Source: Heliocidaris tuberculata (Eukaryota; Echinodermata; Echinoidea; Camarodonta; Echinometridae). From it: a DNA stretch of 64,000 bases. The number at the start of each line of letters is the position of its first letter. The first letter of the stretch is position 1. The notes beneath the pieces are model-generated. The model made no database searches and was not told where the DNA came from. It was given only the letters and a program-made list of their open reading frames with translations. A program made the position numbers and the translations under genes. This document shows positions 1-10,841 of the stretch, one piece after another. The stretch covers positions 1,658,134 to 1,722,133 of the forward strand of contig CM046847.1 in the NCBI GenBank assembly GCA_025618425.1, given 5' to 3'.

Positions 1-174
1 AAATTGTAGACATAGTCCCAATAGCGCTTTTGAGTAATTTTACAGATAACACACAGACAACACTTTTTGTATGTAGTTTTTTTTTACTTAGTTGATTGTT
101 TTGGTATATTGCAATGTTTAAAGCGTTGAATAAGATCAAAGGGAAAAAAGTGAAATTATTTTGTATTAACTTAC
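1..174 (-). other. Intron 1 of the BMP-family gene (partial)
   Basis: This AT-rich stretch begins with GTAAG on the minus strand. By chance the exon's reading frame stays open through it to the window edge, but the translation is low-complexity (Lys, Asn, Ile, Leu) and unlike a prodomain, so I treat it as intron. Confidence 0.6.
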
Positions 175-673
175 CCTTCTCTGGATAACTCCTGACTGTA
201 TTTGCAGCTGGTGTCGCATCATCATCGTCGTCACTAAAATCCTGCGAGCTTTTATAATTTTGCGAACCTTGTAACTTTTCATACAAATCCAACATAAAAG
301 AGGGTGCTTCTTTTACAGCCTTCTTATCGAGCTTTGGCAATGCCGAGAGGCCAAATGATGTTAGTAACCTCCTCTCTGCGTCCCCTTCGACCATAGGATC
401 TGAATAATCCGAATAATCGTCCTCCTCTCGCTCCTCGTCATCAACATCGTTTGATTCCTGGTCGTTGTTTCCGTACGATGGATTGTTTTCACGCCATGGG
501 GGAGCCTCTTGCTCGGATCGTAAGCCGCCTGGGGTACGGCGTGGCCCCGAGCCGCTTCGCCGTCTCTTCCCATACAGGTCCGCGGGATCGACGGGTGAGC
601 AGGTAACCCGTGATAAAATGACAAGGATAAAAGATATCCTTATTGTGGCTAGGGAAAAATTGGGCAGAACCAT
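175..673 (-). CDS. TGF-beta/BMP-family ligand, first coding exon (partial gene)
   Basis: Reading the minus strand from the ATG at 673-671 gives 166 codons plus one base, ending at base 175 before a GTAAG donor (174-170). Residues 1-26 form a signal peptide (hydrophobic core ISFILVILS, likely cleavage near VTCS-P), so the product is secreted. A basic stretch (GKRRRSG) follows at about 37-43, then an acidic Asp/Glu/Ser/Tyr-rich segment. Residues 107-165 match the start of a BMP prodomain: LLTSFGL, then APSFMLDLYEKL, a poly-Asp tract, and ANTVRSY. In vertebrate BMP2/4 genes the comparable ANTVRSF motif also lies just before an intron, so the intron position fits. The cysteine-knot domain would be encoded to the left of the window. 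BMP2/4, ADMP and BMP3-like ligands share these prodomain motifs, so I do not name a subgroup. Membership of the BMP branch is fairly secure. Confidence 0.78.
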
Positions 674-1056
674 CTCGATTTCGTTCGCCTTCAACCAACC
701 AAGACAGCAAGAATGAAAATTATCTCCCTGGTCGACGACGTCAAGAAAGTACAATGACGACCGTGCTTCACTTGCGCTGGTGTATGAGCATCGAATTGCT
801 GGAAATCGACGATGCTATTGGCGAAAAGTACTCCGAGAGGATTCTGTGATTGTCCAACCAGTCATCCTGCTAAAGTTTGATGAAACTTAGACGGAGTGGG
901 AAAAAATGGAGAAAAGGAAGCCAAGAAATGCAGTAGAAGCCCCTGGTAATGGTCTATATAGATGCGTAAACTCAGCTTAAAATGAGGCTTACAAACTCGG
1001 ACGAAAGGCAAATCGGGCGCAGAGGTTTTCAGGTTTTCTGTACTCCCATCTCTCTC

Positions 1057-1127
<71 letters not shown>

Positions 1128-1865
1128 GTGCCTCAACGATCCTTCCCCTTCTTTGTTGTTTTATTCGCTTTCTCTGCCTCGAATCTGATACTGTATATCT
1201 GAGCGAATAATGGTATCGTGCGTGGGTATGTGCCGGCTATCCATGACTGAGCGAGACTTGTCGGTGAAGCAAGCTTGAAATGTCTATTTTACGCACGGCT
1301 ATTCATTGCGATGGTATATACGGTGCTTCAAATAGACCCATCAATCAGTCCCAAATAGGCACTGTCATACTAGCCCCGATATAACCCCTAAATTGAAGAG
1401 CCAGATATGAGAGAGAGGAGAGAGGGTGGGAGAGAGAGAGAGAGAGAGAGAGAGATGGGGATTGATAGCTCAGATATGTTAGGGGATATATAATTTTATA
1501 TTGCGCATAAGCCTTTCGTCCAGTGATGATTTGAGCGCATACATCTCGTGTTGCCATGGTAACACAAACTTTGTTTTCAAGGTTTCCGACATCCACAGAC
1601 TTTTGGTTCTTTTAAGGTTAAAAAAAGAAGAAATAAACGTCCGGCAGTTTAGAAACATATCACAATTGTGATTGACTGATGAAAAATTGAAATATAATCA
1701 ACTTTTCAATAAATGTACATTGACAGATAAGCATATCATTTGATTTGCCTTTAAGATATCATTCATCCTCATACATTAAATGTTTTGCTTTCTTGGCCTT
1801 CTAAAAAAGTAGGTAGACATTTGACAGTGAAAGACATATCAGCAAAAATACCACGATAAATATAT
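674..1865. other. Upstream flank of the BMP-family gene with two CT/GA arrays
   Basis: There is no coding signal. A long (CT)n tract occupies 1049-1124 and a (GA)n tract about 1428-1455, roughly 400 and 750 bases upstream of the start codon. Such purine/pyrimidine tracts could act as GAGA-type promoter elements or simply be microsatellites. Confidence 0.5.
954..961 (-). promoter_or_regulatory. TATA-like box upstream of the BMP-family exon
   Basis: The palindrome CTATATAG lies about 280 bases upstream of the minus-strand ATG at 673. If it is used, transcription would begin near 925-930 and leave a 5' UTR of about 250 bases. Only position and motif support this; an upstream noncoding exon is equally possible. 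Confidence 0.3.
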
Positions 1866-1875
1866 CAATAAACGT

Positions 1876-2226
1876 TTTGTCGAGTGCTTACATGTACTTT
1901 AACAAAACACTTGATAACAGGTTTGGTTGCTAGTACCCCTGCATACCTCTGAATACCACTTTCTAATCACTTAACACCCCATTAACTTTATATCTGTATA
2001 TTTGTGTGTGAGTTTGTGTTTATATATATATATATATATATCATATCTCCTCTCCATCAAAAAGCACTTTTCCCTCTGAATCTGAGGTGCCCGAATTTCC
2101 TCGTATTTTGGGCGTGATGTGACCGACTCCGTAATTTCTGTCATTTTCACTATAAAAAGTGTCAAAATTATAGGTTATACCTGTAATCAAGTGTTTTGTT
2201 AAAGTACATGTAAGTGCTTGACAAAT
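1876..2226. mobile_element. Palindromic MITE with about 47-bp inverted arms
   Basis: The arms 1876-1922 and 2179-2226 are near-perfect reverse complements (core CTTACATGTACTTTAACA against TGTTAAAGTACATGTAAG). The roughly 256-bp centre includes a TA microsatellite and has no reading frame. The weaker match continues a few bases beyond each arm, so exact ends and target duplication are unclear. Confidence 0.65.
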
Positions 2227-2235
2227 ATTTTATTA

Positions 2236-4567
2236 GAAACTGAAATGTTGCTATTCGGGCAAAAGGCGTCAGCCCCCTTCGCGAAAATGTGCCCGTATAC
2301 GCCTATAATGGTTCGGATTATGTTGAACTGATTTTCTATCATAATCATATTAGATCTAGAATGATTATCTTTTTTATAAACTTATGTCATCTTCTTTGGA
2401 AGATGTAAATGTTTGGATCACAGTTTTTTTTTTTATTATTCAAATGACCTTTCAGTACCAGCAGTCCGATACGACGAAGTGCTGTAACGTATATACATGA
2501 TATAGGTTGATTTAATATGAATAATGTATTCATTTATTAAAGATTAAGGTCTTAATTTGACAATACATACTACATGTATAAAGTAAATAGCTTTAAAATA
2601 TCGCTATGTAAAATGTGCATTGTGTATTTATATGATATTGAAAAGAACATTCGCATATGAAATTTGTCAATAATGTTTTATAAAGTCATTCCATTTTTTA
2701 AACTCGAGTTTTTATTTATATTTAGGTTGAATAACGTCATTTTGTTTTTGTGTCTGTACATTAAAACTGAAGAACTTTTCTCAAAATTTACATAATGTTT
2801 TGAGTATGTGAGTCATGCCTTACACATCTCGTGAAGGACATTTCTCAAGTCCTCTGTAGGCGTATATTCAAGACACAACATTCAAAATCCGTTAATTTAG
2901 TTCCTACTTCATTGTCATTACTTCATAAAAGAGGTCATTCTCCGCTTGTGTGATGATCGTGTTAAGAACCCCAAACAATCTCAAGGGAATAGAAACTTTA
3001 GGTTTTATAAATCAAAAGAGTCCAGAAAAAGGGGGAGTCTATTAGAATACTTGTGTCAAACAACGGGTATTGTGTTGAGAAGTAAGTGAGACACAATACA
3101 CGGCCAGAGTGGCTCTTCACTGGAAGGCGCCCGGTCGAGTTAAAGCGATCTTGGACAAAGCCAGGATCCATTCAACAAGTGCGTGCCGCTATGTCGCCTC
3201 TCTACCCCACCTCATGAAGAAACGATCGATAGAATCTTAGGCTTGATAGGTTTCATCCGACCAGTCTTGGTCTTAAATTGGGAGATCAGTCCCCTTTCAT
3301 GAGGTCATTTAGCTCAGAGAATGCCGCTAAAACGGGGTTTTCGTGATTCTAGTCCAATAGACCCTAATCTGTTAATTTGGATTAATGGCGTTACCAGAAT
3401 AGAGATTGGTAACGATTGACAAAAGGATACAATATTGATCCCTGAAGAATGGTATTAAGGAAGAATGGGGGTAAGAAATGACTGTTTTTCCTCTTTCTCT
3501 CTCTCTCCCTCTTAAGAATATGTAGCGAAATCACTATCTGTGCTTCGTCTGACATAGAATCAAATGAAATCGTAGCGAATCCTAATCACTAAAATATGTG
3601 GCACATAAATCACAGAGAGGCTATTCACTTGTTTGGTTGGACATATGTCTTATTAATAAGATGAATACATTTCAATCTTAGACAGCTTCACGCTATGTAG
3701 ACTATTCTTTGAAAAGGAAAAGGGCCATCGGTACCTCGTAATGTTAATGCTTTGGTGAATAACTTTCTTTTCGTAGAATAAATGTTCGCACTTAATTCCT
3801 AAGTAGTCTTAATGTACTCCTTGACGACCCCTTCTTTTAGAATCTATTCCATGATTTATGACCCCTGCTTTTTCAAAATTGTGATGTATGTCTTTAGCTT
3901 GAAGAATAGCAAAGGAGGGGTAGCGGGCATAGGTTTCTCTACTTTGATACGATATAAATGGTTCGAGTTCGCTTTTATCGGAGAAGTGTGTTAGCTATCA
4001 ATTTGACATAGACATAACAAATTGAAAAGTTCACAAACTATATAAGCAGCGAAATGAATTTATTGGGATATGTTAATTCTTTTATCAAAGCAGTTCTATG
4101 TTATTTGATATAATTTGTTTTGGGTTGTTGTTTTTTCTTATTTGTTATACACCGATATGTTAAGTATAAATATAGAAACGTTTTAAAGATCATTTCCATT
4201 ATAACAATGTTATTTATCATTATTATGTTAACGTTGTGTTACCGTTTTCTGTCTACTGTCCTTCTGCATAGTTTGTGGGGACCAAGTCTCACAATTTTTT
4301 CATCACCCTGAGTCGTTATCTCGGGGCAACAACTTTGTGTCAGGGGACCAACTCTTTCTGTTTGGCTAGTCCAAAATTAAATTATAATTTCTTGACTTTT
4401 TCAAGACAAGATAGAAGTGGTTCGAATTTGCACTAGTCTAATTTGCTTTGATAACACATTTTAACAATTTTGAAGCTAAATGTATATCGCTAAAAGAATA
4501 TGTACCTCTCAAAGTGTCTTTTTTGTCTTGTTCCTTTGTTAAATGCAAGTACATGTAATAAGTTGTG
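2236..4567. other. Intergenic, no gene seen
   Basis: AT-rich sequence with short ORFs only, no splice-bounded coding segment and no repeat that I can delimit. A region at 3295-3360 looks faintly tRNA-like but does not fold convincingly. Confidence 0.5.
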
Positions 4568-4575
4568 GCTGTGCA

Positions 4576-5093
4576 CAGTGGCGTATCCAGGATTTTGTAA
4601 AAGGGGGGGGGGGCAAATCTAAATGCAGGGCTGTCAACTTTGGGGAACTGCGTGGAGGGAGATCCCTATTTTTTTCCTTCTCGTCAGCCTTCCAAAAGTC
4701 GCTCAGTTGGGAGGGGGGTCAAATTTTATGGGGTCTAGTTTCCCTCCAAGTAAGCTGAGATTTTAAGTGAATTACAAGTACGTATATGTGTAAAATCTTT
4801 GTTCTTCCATGCATGAATGTGTACATTTTTCTATATATATATATATTTACTTGTAAATTGTATAAGTTTCTGTTTATACTTTATTCATGATTGTAATGTT
4901 TCTAATTTTTATTTCACTGAAAAGATATGAATAAAAGAATACTTAAAACAAAAATAGTTCTCTGACAAGCAACAACAACAACAACAACAACAAACGGTAT
5001 CAGTTCTAAAAAGCGGGGGGACAATTTTTTCTGTCAAAAGTTGTTTGGGTTCAGTCTGCCCCCTGCCCCCCCCCCCCCTTGGGTACGCTAGTG
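4576..5093. mobile_element. hAT-like non-autonomous element with G/C tracts
   Basis: The ends are CAGTGGCGTATCC and, inverted, CACTAGCGTACCC. An 8-bp direct repeat GCTGTGCA flanks it (4568-4575 and 5094-5101), the target-duplication length of hAT transposons. A G tract lies just inside the left end and a C tract just inside the right end. No transposase is present. The internal part around 4745-4975 reappears inverted at about 19076-19300. Confidence 0.8.
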
Positions 5094-5101
5094 GCTGTGC
5101 A

Positions 5102-6415
5102 TCTATACAAAACCTCATATTTTGAAGAAAATTTGGACAGCGTTTTCTTTTGTCTTCGATTTGCATAATGTTTCATACTATACAATTGTACACCACGTCA
5201 TTTTTCCTACTCAATCAATGTAGGGTAGGGGCATCATTCATCATGTTCATGATGTAATGTTGTAAGAAAGAGTAATTTCCTGCGTTATATTCCGAGCGTA
5301 ACATTTTTTTAAAAACAATACCTATAACTGGATGCAAAATAACTGCGAGTCCGTTGGTAATGCAGTAAAACCAGTATTATAAAGACCGCTCAAGGGAAAT
5401 AAGAAAAGTGGTCTTAACCCTTTCAGGACAGGAATTATTCAAGGGCTAAATTTATCACATTTCGTTCTTCAAATTGGCAACAATAATATTTTTCTTTTAG
5501 TACTAGATGGTTCTAATAAGGTGTAATGTCTTTCAGAACAATAAACATAGTGATTTTGTCGATAAGTTGAAAAAAATTGCCAATTTCGATGAAAACAATG
5601 ATTTTGAATCTCTCAATGTGTTGCCAATTGAAGGATTTTGAAGCTTATTCTCCTTTTTAAAATTCCTGACATCAAATGCATTATGGTCATGTAACAAAAA
5701 TGGACATAGCATGTGCAGAAATTTTTGCTCTTTCTACTCATGCATCTGGTATATTTTTTAGAGCTCTGAATCAAAACTTATTAAGCCAAACCACAAAATG
5801 TGGTCAATTGTCTTGTAATGAGCAGGTGGTCTTTATGTACAGGTTCATTCAACACACATTTCAATGAGAAGTTTCAGATTCAGATTCAGATTCAAAATAC
5901 ACTTATTTCCTTCTCATAATCAAATAAATAAAAACATGAAATGTACATTCACAAAAATATGCATGGAAGGAGGCGAGGGCCCCAGGAAGCACATGGATTA
6001 ATTGTGTTAGGGTCGCCCTGACAATACATATATATATATATATGATTATACAACAATAATAACATACATTTAAAAAAATCTTTTAAAATGAGGAGGAAAT
6101 GTAAAAGAAATATGCAATAAGTGCTACTGACTATATTGTATGTATACGAAGTATATTTTTTACAGTACGAGTAAATGTATGGTTTGAAGGGCATGTTTTA
6201 ATAGAAAATTTTCAGTTGTTCCAGAGTTTGGGACCAGAAAAACGAATATTTTGTTGAAACGCAACTGTTCTCTGTTTAGGAATGTGGATGTCTCTCGCAG
6301 ATCTTGTTGGATAAATATAAACATTACACTTAAAATCAAACAGATTGCAAAATTTTCCGGGGAGATATATGTAAATTCACTTATACATAAAAATGTACTG
6401 TTGGTAAATGACAAT
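5102..6415. other. Intergenic with a probable LINE 3' tail
   Basis: No gene is seen. At 5876-5960 repeated CAGATT units lead into a segment typical of non-LTR retrotransposon 3' ends on the minus strand, and a TA microsatellite follows near 6028-6042. Confidence 0.4.
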
Positions 6416-7071
6416 GGCCCGTATTCTCGAAAGTGGCCTAAGTTAAGCCTGGCTTAACTTAGGCCACTGATTTATGGAAGGCCGTTCGCCAACCCCTAAG
6501 TCCCGTGTAAATTACTATATTTATGTAACAAAATAAAGAAACAAAATTATTATTACCAATTCTACCGTGTCAGTTTTTGTGTTTTTATTTAGTCCCAGAA
6601 CTATGGTCAGTTTGTAGGATCAAAAGAGGGTGACATTTGCCTCTCCATAATTCGGTGGCCTAAATCTACATACTTAGGCAGGGGCTTAAAGTGTACCAAT
6701 CACCTGAAAAAATAGTTTGTGTACAGCTCGAAAGTATAAAATCAACCTCAAAGAACTTTGTCTGGTATTATATAGGTCAACAGTTAATGAGTATGAAGGA
6801 AATAAGGATAACATGAAAATGCTCGCGCGAAACCGAACTCAGAGTTTGGTTCCGCGCGAGCCTTTACCTGGACGAGCGCGTACGGGTGCGTTAAGTAGTC
6901 TACTCACGAGTCGCTTTTACGCTTATAGAGAGTGTAATTTGTTTATAGAGTTAATATTTAAAGCCCATATTTTGAATATAGTATAACGATATGCAACCTC
7001 TAACATACAGAGCAAAATTATTTTGGTGACTGGTACCCTTTTAAGTCAGGCGCCTTTCGAGAATACGGGCC
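6416..7071. mobile_element. GGCCCGTATTCTCG-family element, copy 1, invaded
   Basis: Terminal inverted repeats GGCCCGTATTCTCGAAA / TTTCGAGAATACGGGCC enclose a non-coding body. The flanks AAT...AAT fit a 3-bp target duplication, as in PIF/Harbinger-like elements. The body is interrupted at about 6693-7036 by another element with ends GTACCAATCACC / GGTGACTGGTAC. Confidence 0.75.
6693..7036. mobile_element. Small TIR element nested in copy 1
   Basis: Inverted ends GTACCAATCACC (6693-6704) and GGTGACTGGTAC (7025-7036) bound about 344 bp that the other two family copies lack at this position. It contains a strong GC-rich palindrome at 6821-6861. Confidence 0.6.
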
Positions 7072-7241
7072 AATATATTCAAATTTGAAGAGTCTTAGAG
7101 CATGAAATAAGGGGTTGGTATGAGTTCCAGATGGTACACCGCAGACAGTTCTTATTATCTTTTTTGTAATGTAGTTATAGCTTACTTTTGTTATTAGACG
7201 CGTATAGGTATTGCCCCCACACAAGAGTGCAATGTGATAAA

Positions 7242-7519
7242 CAGGGGCGGCGCCAGGGTATTTTGATAGGAGGGGCAAGACGACCTAAAGATGACGTCAT
7301 ATTTTTTCTCCATTAAATAACAGTGGTAATATAGAGTTATATGTTTAAGACCCCTCTTTTTAATACTCCTCTTTCTTCTTTCTTCTTTCTTCCCTTTTCT
7401 TCCCTTTTCTTCCTCCTTTTCTTCTTTTTTTCTTCTTTTTTTTTCTTTTTTCACTACTTGAAAAATCATAGGGGGGGCGGTCGCCCCCTCTGCCCCCCCC
7501 CCCTGTAGCGCAGCCCCTG
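7242..7519. mobile_element. hAT-like non-autonomous element, 278 bp
   Basis: The ends CAGGGGCGGCGCCAGG and, inverted, CAGGGGCTGCGCTACAGG are flanked by the perfect 8-bp duplication GTGATAAA (7234-7241 and 7520-7527). The body is a TTC/TTTTC-rich tract, with G and C runs inside the right end. There is no coding capacity. Confidence 0.85.
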
Positions 7520-8280
7520 GTGATAAATATAGGAGAACTAAGGCGCAATACAAACTTTCTGAGCATTCTGAGGAAACAGAAAATGAAGTTTTTGTATAAT
7601 ACCTATATTTTTGGAAATTTTATTTTCTACTTCATAGATATGCGGTTTCCAAGACAACCGACTATGAATAACACGATAAAAATTATTTTCGAAAAATCAA
7701 CTCAAGGCAATTTCAATAGCCCTGTCTATCACCTGTAGAAATGTGCGAACATTACAATGGGGTATTACGTAATCTGAACCTGATTTCTATGGGCAGTACA
7801 ATAGGCCTATGAAATTGCCCTTGAGTTTATTTTGCGAAAGTAGTTTTTATCGTGTTGAATACAAACGCCTAGAAATTTGGTCTTTTAAACTCTTGCAATT
7901 TCTGTATCGTTAACTTATATATTTTTATCATCTATACCAGGAATTTTGTGCTTTTTGCTAAATATAATAAAATTGCATTTCTTGGAGTTCACAGATTGGC
8001 TTGCAGCCATTGACATACTTTACTTAACTTTCTATTTGCTATATTGCATAGGGAGTTAATATTTGTGTCAGAGTATAGTAGAGTTTGTATCATCTGCATA
8101 TAAAACAAAAGAGAGTTCTGGGGCACATTTGTAAATATCGTTTATATAGATTATGAACAAAAGGGGGCCTAGGAGTGATCCCTGAGGAACTCCACATAAT
8201 ATGCTATTAAATTCCGAGATGGAAGATTCATATTTTGTACATTATTGATGATTATTCAGATAATTATTAAACCAGTCATG

Positions 8281-8331
8281 TGGGACACCACGAATAATAA
8301 TAATAATTATTATTATTATAATTATCCTCAT

Positions 8332-8383
<52 letters not shown>

Positions 8384-8690
8384 TTTATTTATAAATGATT
8401 ATCATTATCATTATTATAATTATAATAATGATAATAGTAATAATGATAATATTTATTTGTTTACCCAGGGAATTCATCATCATCAATGCTGTTCTTCCTG
8501 AGAGCCCTGCAATTATTATTACCCCAGCAATCGCCAGGTACCTATTTACACCTGGGTGGAGAGGGACAAAATTAATCTAGGTAAAACATTTTGTCCAAGG
8601 ATGCAAGCACCCAGTGAGGATCGAACCCAGGACCTCTCGTATAAGAATCAAGAGCCTTCACCAATATACCACAGTGCTCCCACATAGTGA
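8281..8690 (-). mobile_element. tRNA-derived SINE with AAT-rich tail
   Basis: On the minus strand it begins near 8690 with a tRNA-like head: an A-box-like GTGGTATATTGGTGAAGG and a B box GGTTCGATCC at about 8620-8630. A body and a long (AAT)n tail (about 8290-8396) follow. It splits the LINE reading frame between KLYHY and DWFNNYL, so it is younger than the LINE. Related pieces occur at 24365-24560 and 58725-58830. Confidence 0.78.
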
Positions 8691-9059
8691 TAGAGTTTAG
8701 ATAGTAGAAATTTGTGATTTATAGTATCGAAAGCCTTCGACTAATGATTGATTTGATTGATTGATTGATTGTCGATCATTAAAAATACCAATTTTGTATT
8801 CATTTTTTTCAATAGCATTTATTATTTTGTTAGTAAGGTCAATAAAAGCAATGGACGAGCACCCTCTGTGGAACCCGTAATGATTTTTAAATAGATTGTT
8901 GTGTTTATCTGAGAAATCCACGTGCCTTTGTAGACAATTTCTAAATTCACTAACAGTTACCTGTATAAAAAAAGTGGAATCAGTTACCAACTATTCTAAA
9001 ACAATGCACGACATTATCCTCTTTTAAGAAACTTTGCAGAAATTATTTAATTGATAACT

Positions 9060-9096
9060 TATAGAAATGTCAGGGTTTGTGTGTGTGTGTGTGTGT

Positions 9097-9158
<62 letters not shown>

Positions 9159-9415
9159 AATACTGCTGTCTTTGCTTGTCTGTGTATGTAGTGAATGTGT
9201 TGTTTCATTTATTGGATTTTAAGAAATTGTGAAGTTTATTTTCATTACAATTTTGAGGGCCATGCTTTATAAGCATCTTGCTTTTTGTGGTCCTAACCAT
9301 ATTTTGCTTTATTGTAGATTTTGAACTATTGATATGTATACTTCTTTAGTAAATATGTTTGCTTTTATGGTTGAATAAATTGAATTGAATTGAATTGAAC
9401 TGAAAATTGAATAGT
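9060..9415 (+). mobile_element. LINE 3'-end fragment inserted in the older LINE
   Basis: A (GT)n array (9077-9152) is followed by a 3'-UTR-like segment ending in AATAAATTGAATTGAATTG, the usual short-repeat tail of CR1/Jockey-like LINEs, on the plus strand. It interrupts the minus-strand RT just after VFSKILFNFQ. Confidence 0.6.
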
Positions 9416-10579
9416 ATCTTTGAGAAGACGGAAAGAACAAAAATTGGTATCTAATTAGTTGATTCTTCATTGTTTCCACTTTTAAATACGGGGAAAACTT
9501 TAGCTAACTTCTGCGGGAATATCCCTTTACTTAAAGACAATTTAAACATGTGGCTCAGAGGCTCACTAAGTTCTGGGATGACAGATTTAATTACACGAGG
9601 TCTCCTGGCGCTTTACAATTGTGAAAAGTACTTACTATAACACATATTTTTTTTTAGTTGTTGGATAAAAATACAAGGACTAAACATAATGATCATCAAG
9701 GTAATTCTGAAAATCCGTATGACTCTTGGGTATTAATTTGTTCAGTGATGTTCCAATTTTAGTATTAAAAAAAAGTTTTTAAAAGAATTTACTATTTCTT
9801 TTGCATTGTTAATAATGCTGCCATTGCACTTCATTTTAGCACTTAATTTCTTCTTAACTTTCCTATTCAACAATGTATTGATAATAGACCAAGTGGCCTG
9901 AAGTTTAGATTTATATTGTTTGAATATTCTTTTATAATAATCCACTTTGACACATCTGGCAAAAGAGTTCAAATTTCTAAAATGCATTATATAATTTATT
10001 GGCTTGAGCTAGATGGTTTATGTAAACACTGTTTGTATAACTTGTTTTTATATTTTATTAAATTAAGAAACCCATCGGTCATCCATGGTATTAATTTGTT
10101 TTTCCTTCTTTTCGGACTATAAGAAGGGAAATTGACATAAAATAAGACATGCAGTTTGATTCAAATAGGTTATAGGCTTCGTTCGGGTCATCACAATCCA
10201 AAACGTCATTCCAATTCGTGCCCTGCAATACGTTCTTAAAATATACGACTCGTTCAGAGTTGATTATTTTGTTAACTGAACTGGGTAGGGATTTAGGCTG
10301 ATTATTGACAGTTTCAGTTTTACTTTCAGTTTCATTTTTATTGTTACATATTTCACATTTTAAAATGTTTTCACAATATAGATGGTATAAACAATACGGA
10401 TAATACAAACAAGATAAATGAAATATACTGTAAGAGAAAATTTAAACAGGTGAGTACCTTACATCTATATATGTTTACATGCAGTATTAATTGAAAAGAC
10501 CAGGCTAAAACAGGCTTATTGAAAGAGGAGGTCAATGTCGCAATACTATCTATAAAAAAAAAAATCAAAAAAAAAAATC

Positions 10580-10765
10580 GAGTGATCACTGACGTCACTC
10601 CCGAGGGAATGAAAATAGAGTGAAAAGAGAGTGAAACTCTACTCTTTTCCTTTGTGAGACCACTCGATAGTCACTCGATATTCACTCATAAACAAGTGAT
10701 TACTGACGTGACTCCCGGGGGAGAGAAAACATAGTGAAAATTCACTCTTTTTTTTAGAGAGAGAG
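10580..10765. repeat. Imperfect direct repeat, about 114-bp spacing
   Basis: A GAGTGATCACTGACGTCACT block near 10581 recurs as AGTGATTACTGACGTGACT near 10693, each followed by CCCGRGGGA and GTGAAA motifs. Function unknown; the flanks are noncoding. Confidence 0.5.
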
Positions 10766-10841
10766 AGTATGGAACACAGTTAGGTGATCTGTTATGTCAC
10801 AATACAGTATACCACTTGTCAACATCATGTCGGTTAGTAAA

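Larger units (their letters stand above)
7740..10410 (-). pseudogene. Degenerate non-LTR retrotransposon (reverse transcriptase)
   Basis: Fragments read in order on the minus strand: the endonuclease-RT linker (NWNDVLDCDDPNEAYNLFES near 10200), an RT N-terminal segment at 9742-9987 (KLQATWSIINTLL), KLAKVFPVFKSG near 9490, NHYGFHRGCSSIAFIDL at about 8870, SKAFDTINHKFLL near 8720, [12 protein letters not shown] at about 8165-8195 and the catalytic LYADDTN (YADD at 8089-8100). The arrangement matches Jockey/CR1/L2-type LINEs. Stops, frameshifts, a small TCAA-repeat insertion, a SINE (about 8281-8690) and a foreign LINE tail (about 9060-9415) break it, so it is dead. Confidence 0.88.

Noticed and set aside
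465..716. ORFs overlapping the BMP-family exon in other frames (both strands)
   Set aside because: The minus-strand frame from 673 carries the signal peptide, prodomain motifs and donor; the others are shadows.
982..1596. Leu/Ser-rich ORFs on both strands
   Set aside because: They lie in CT/GA microsatellites and have no coding features.
3295..3360. Possible tRNA gene (TAGCTCAG box, GATTCTAGTCC box)
   Set aside because: The acceptor and anticodon stems do not pair properly and the B box is off consensus; at best a decayed tRNA-like relic.
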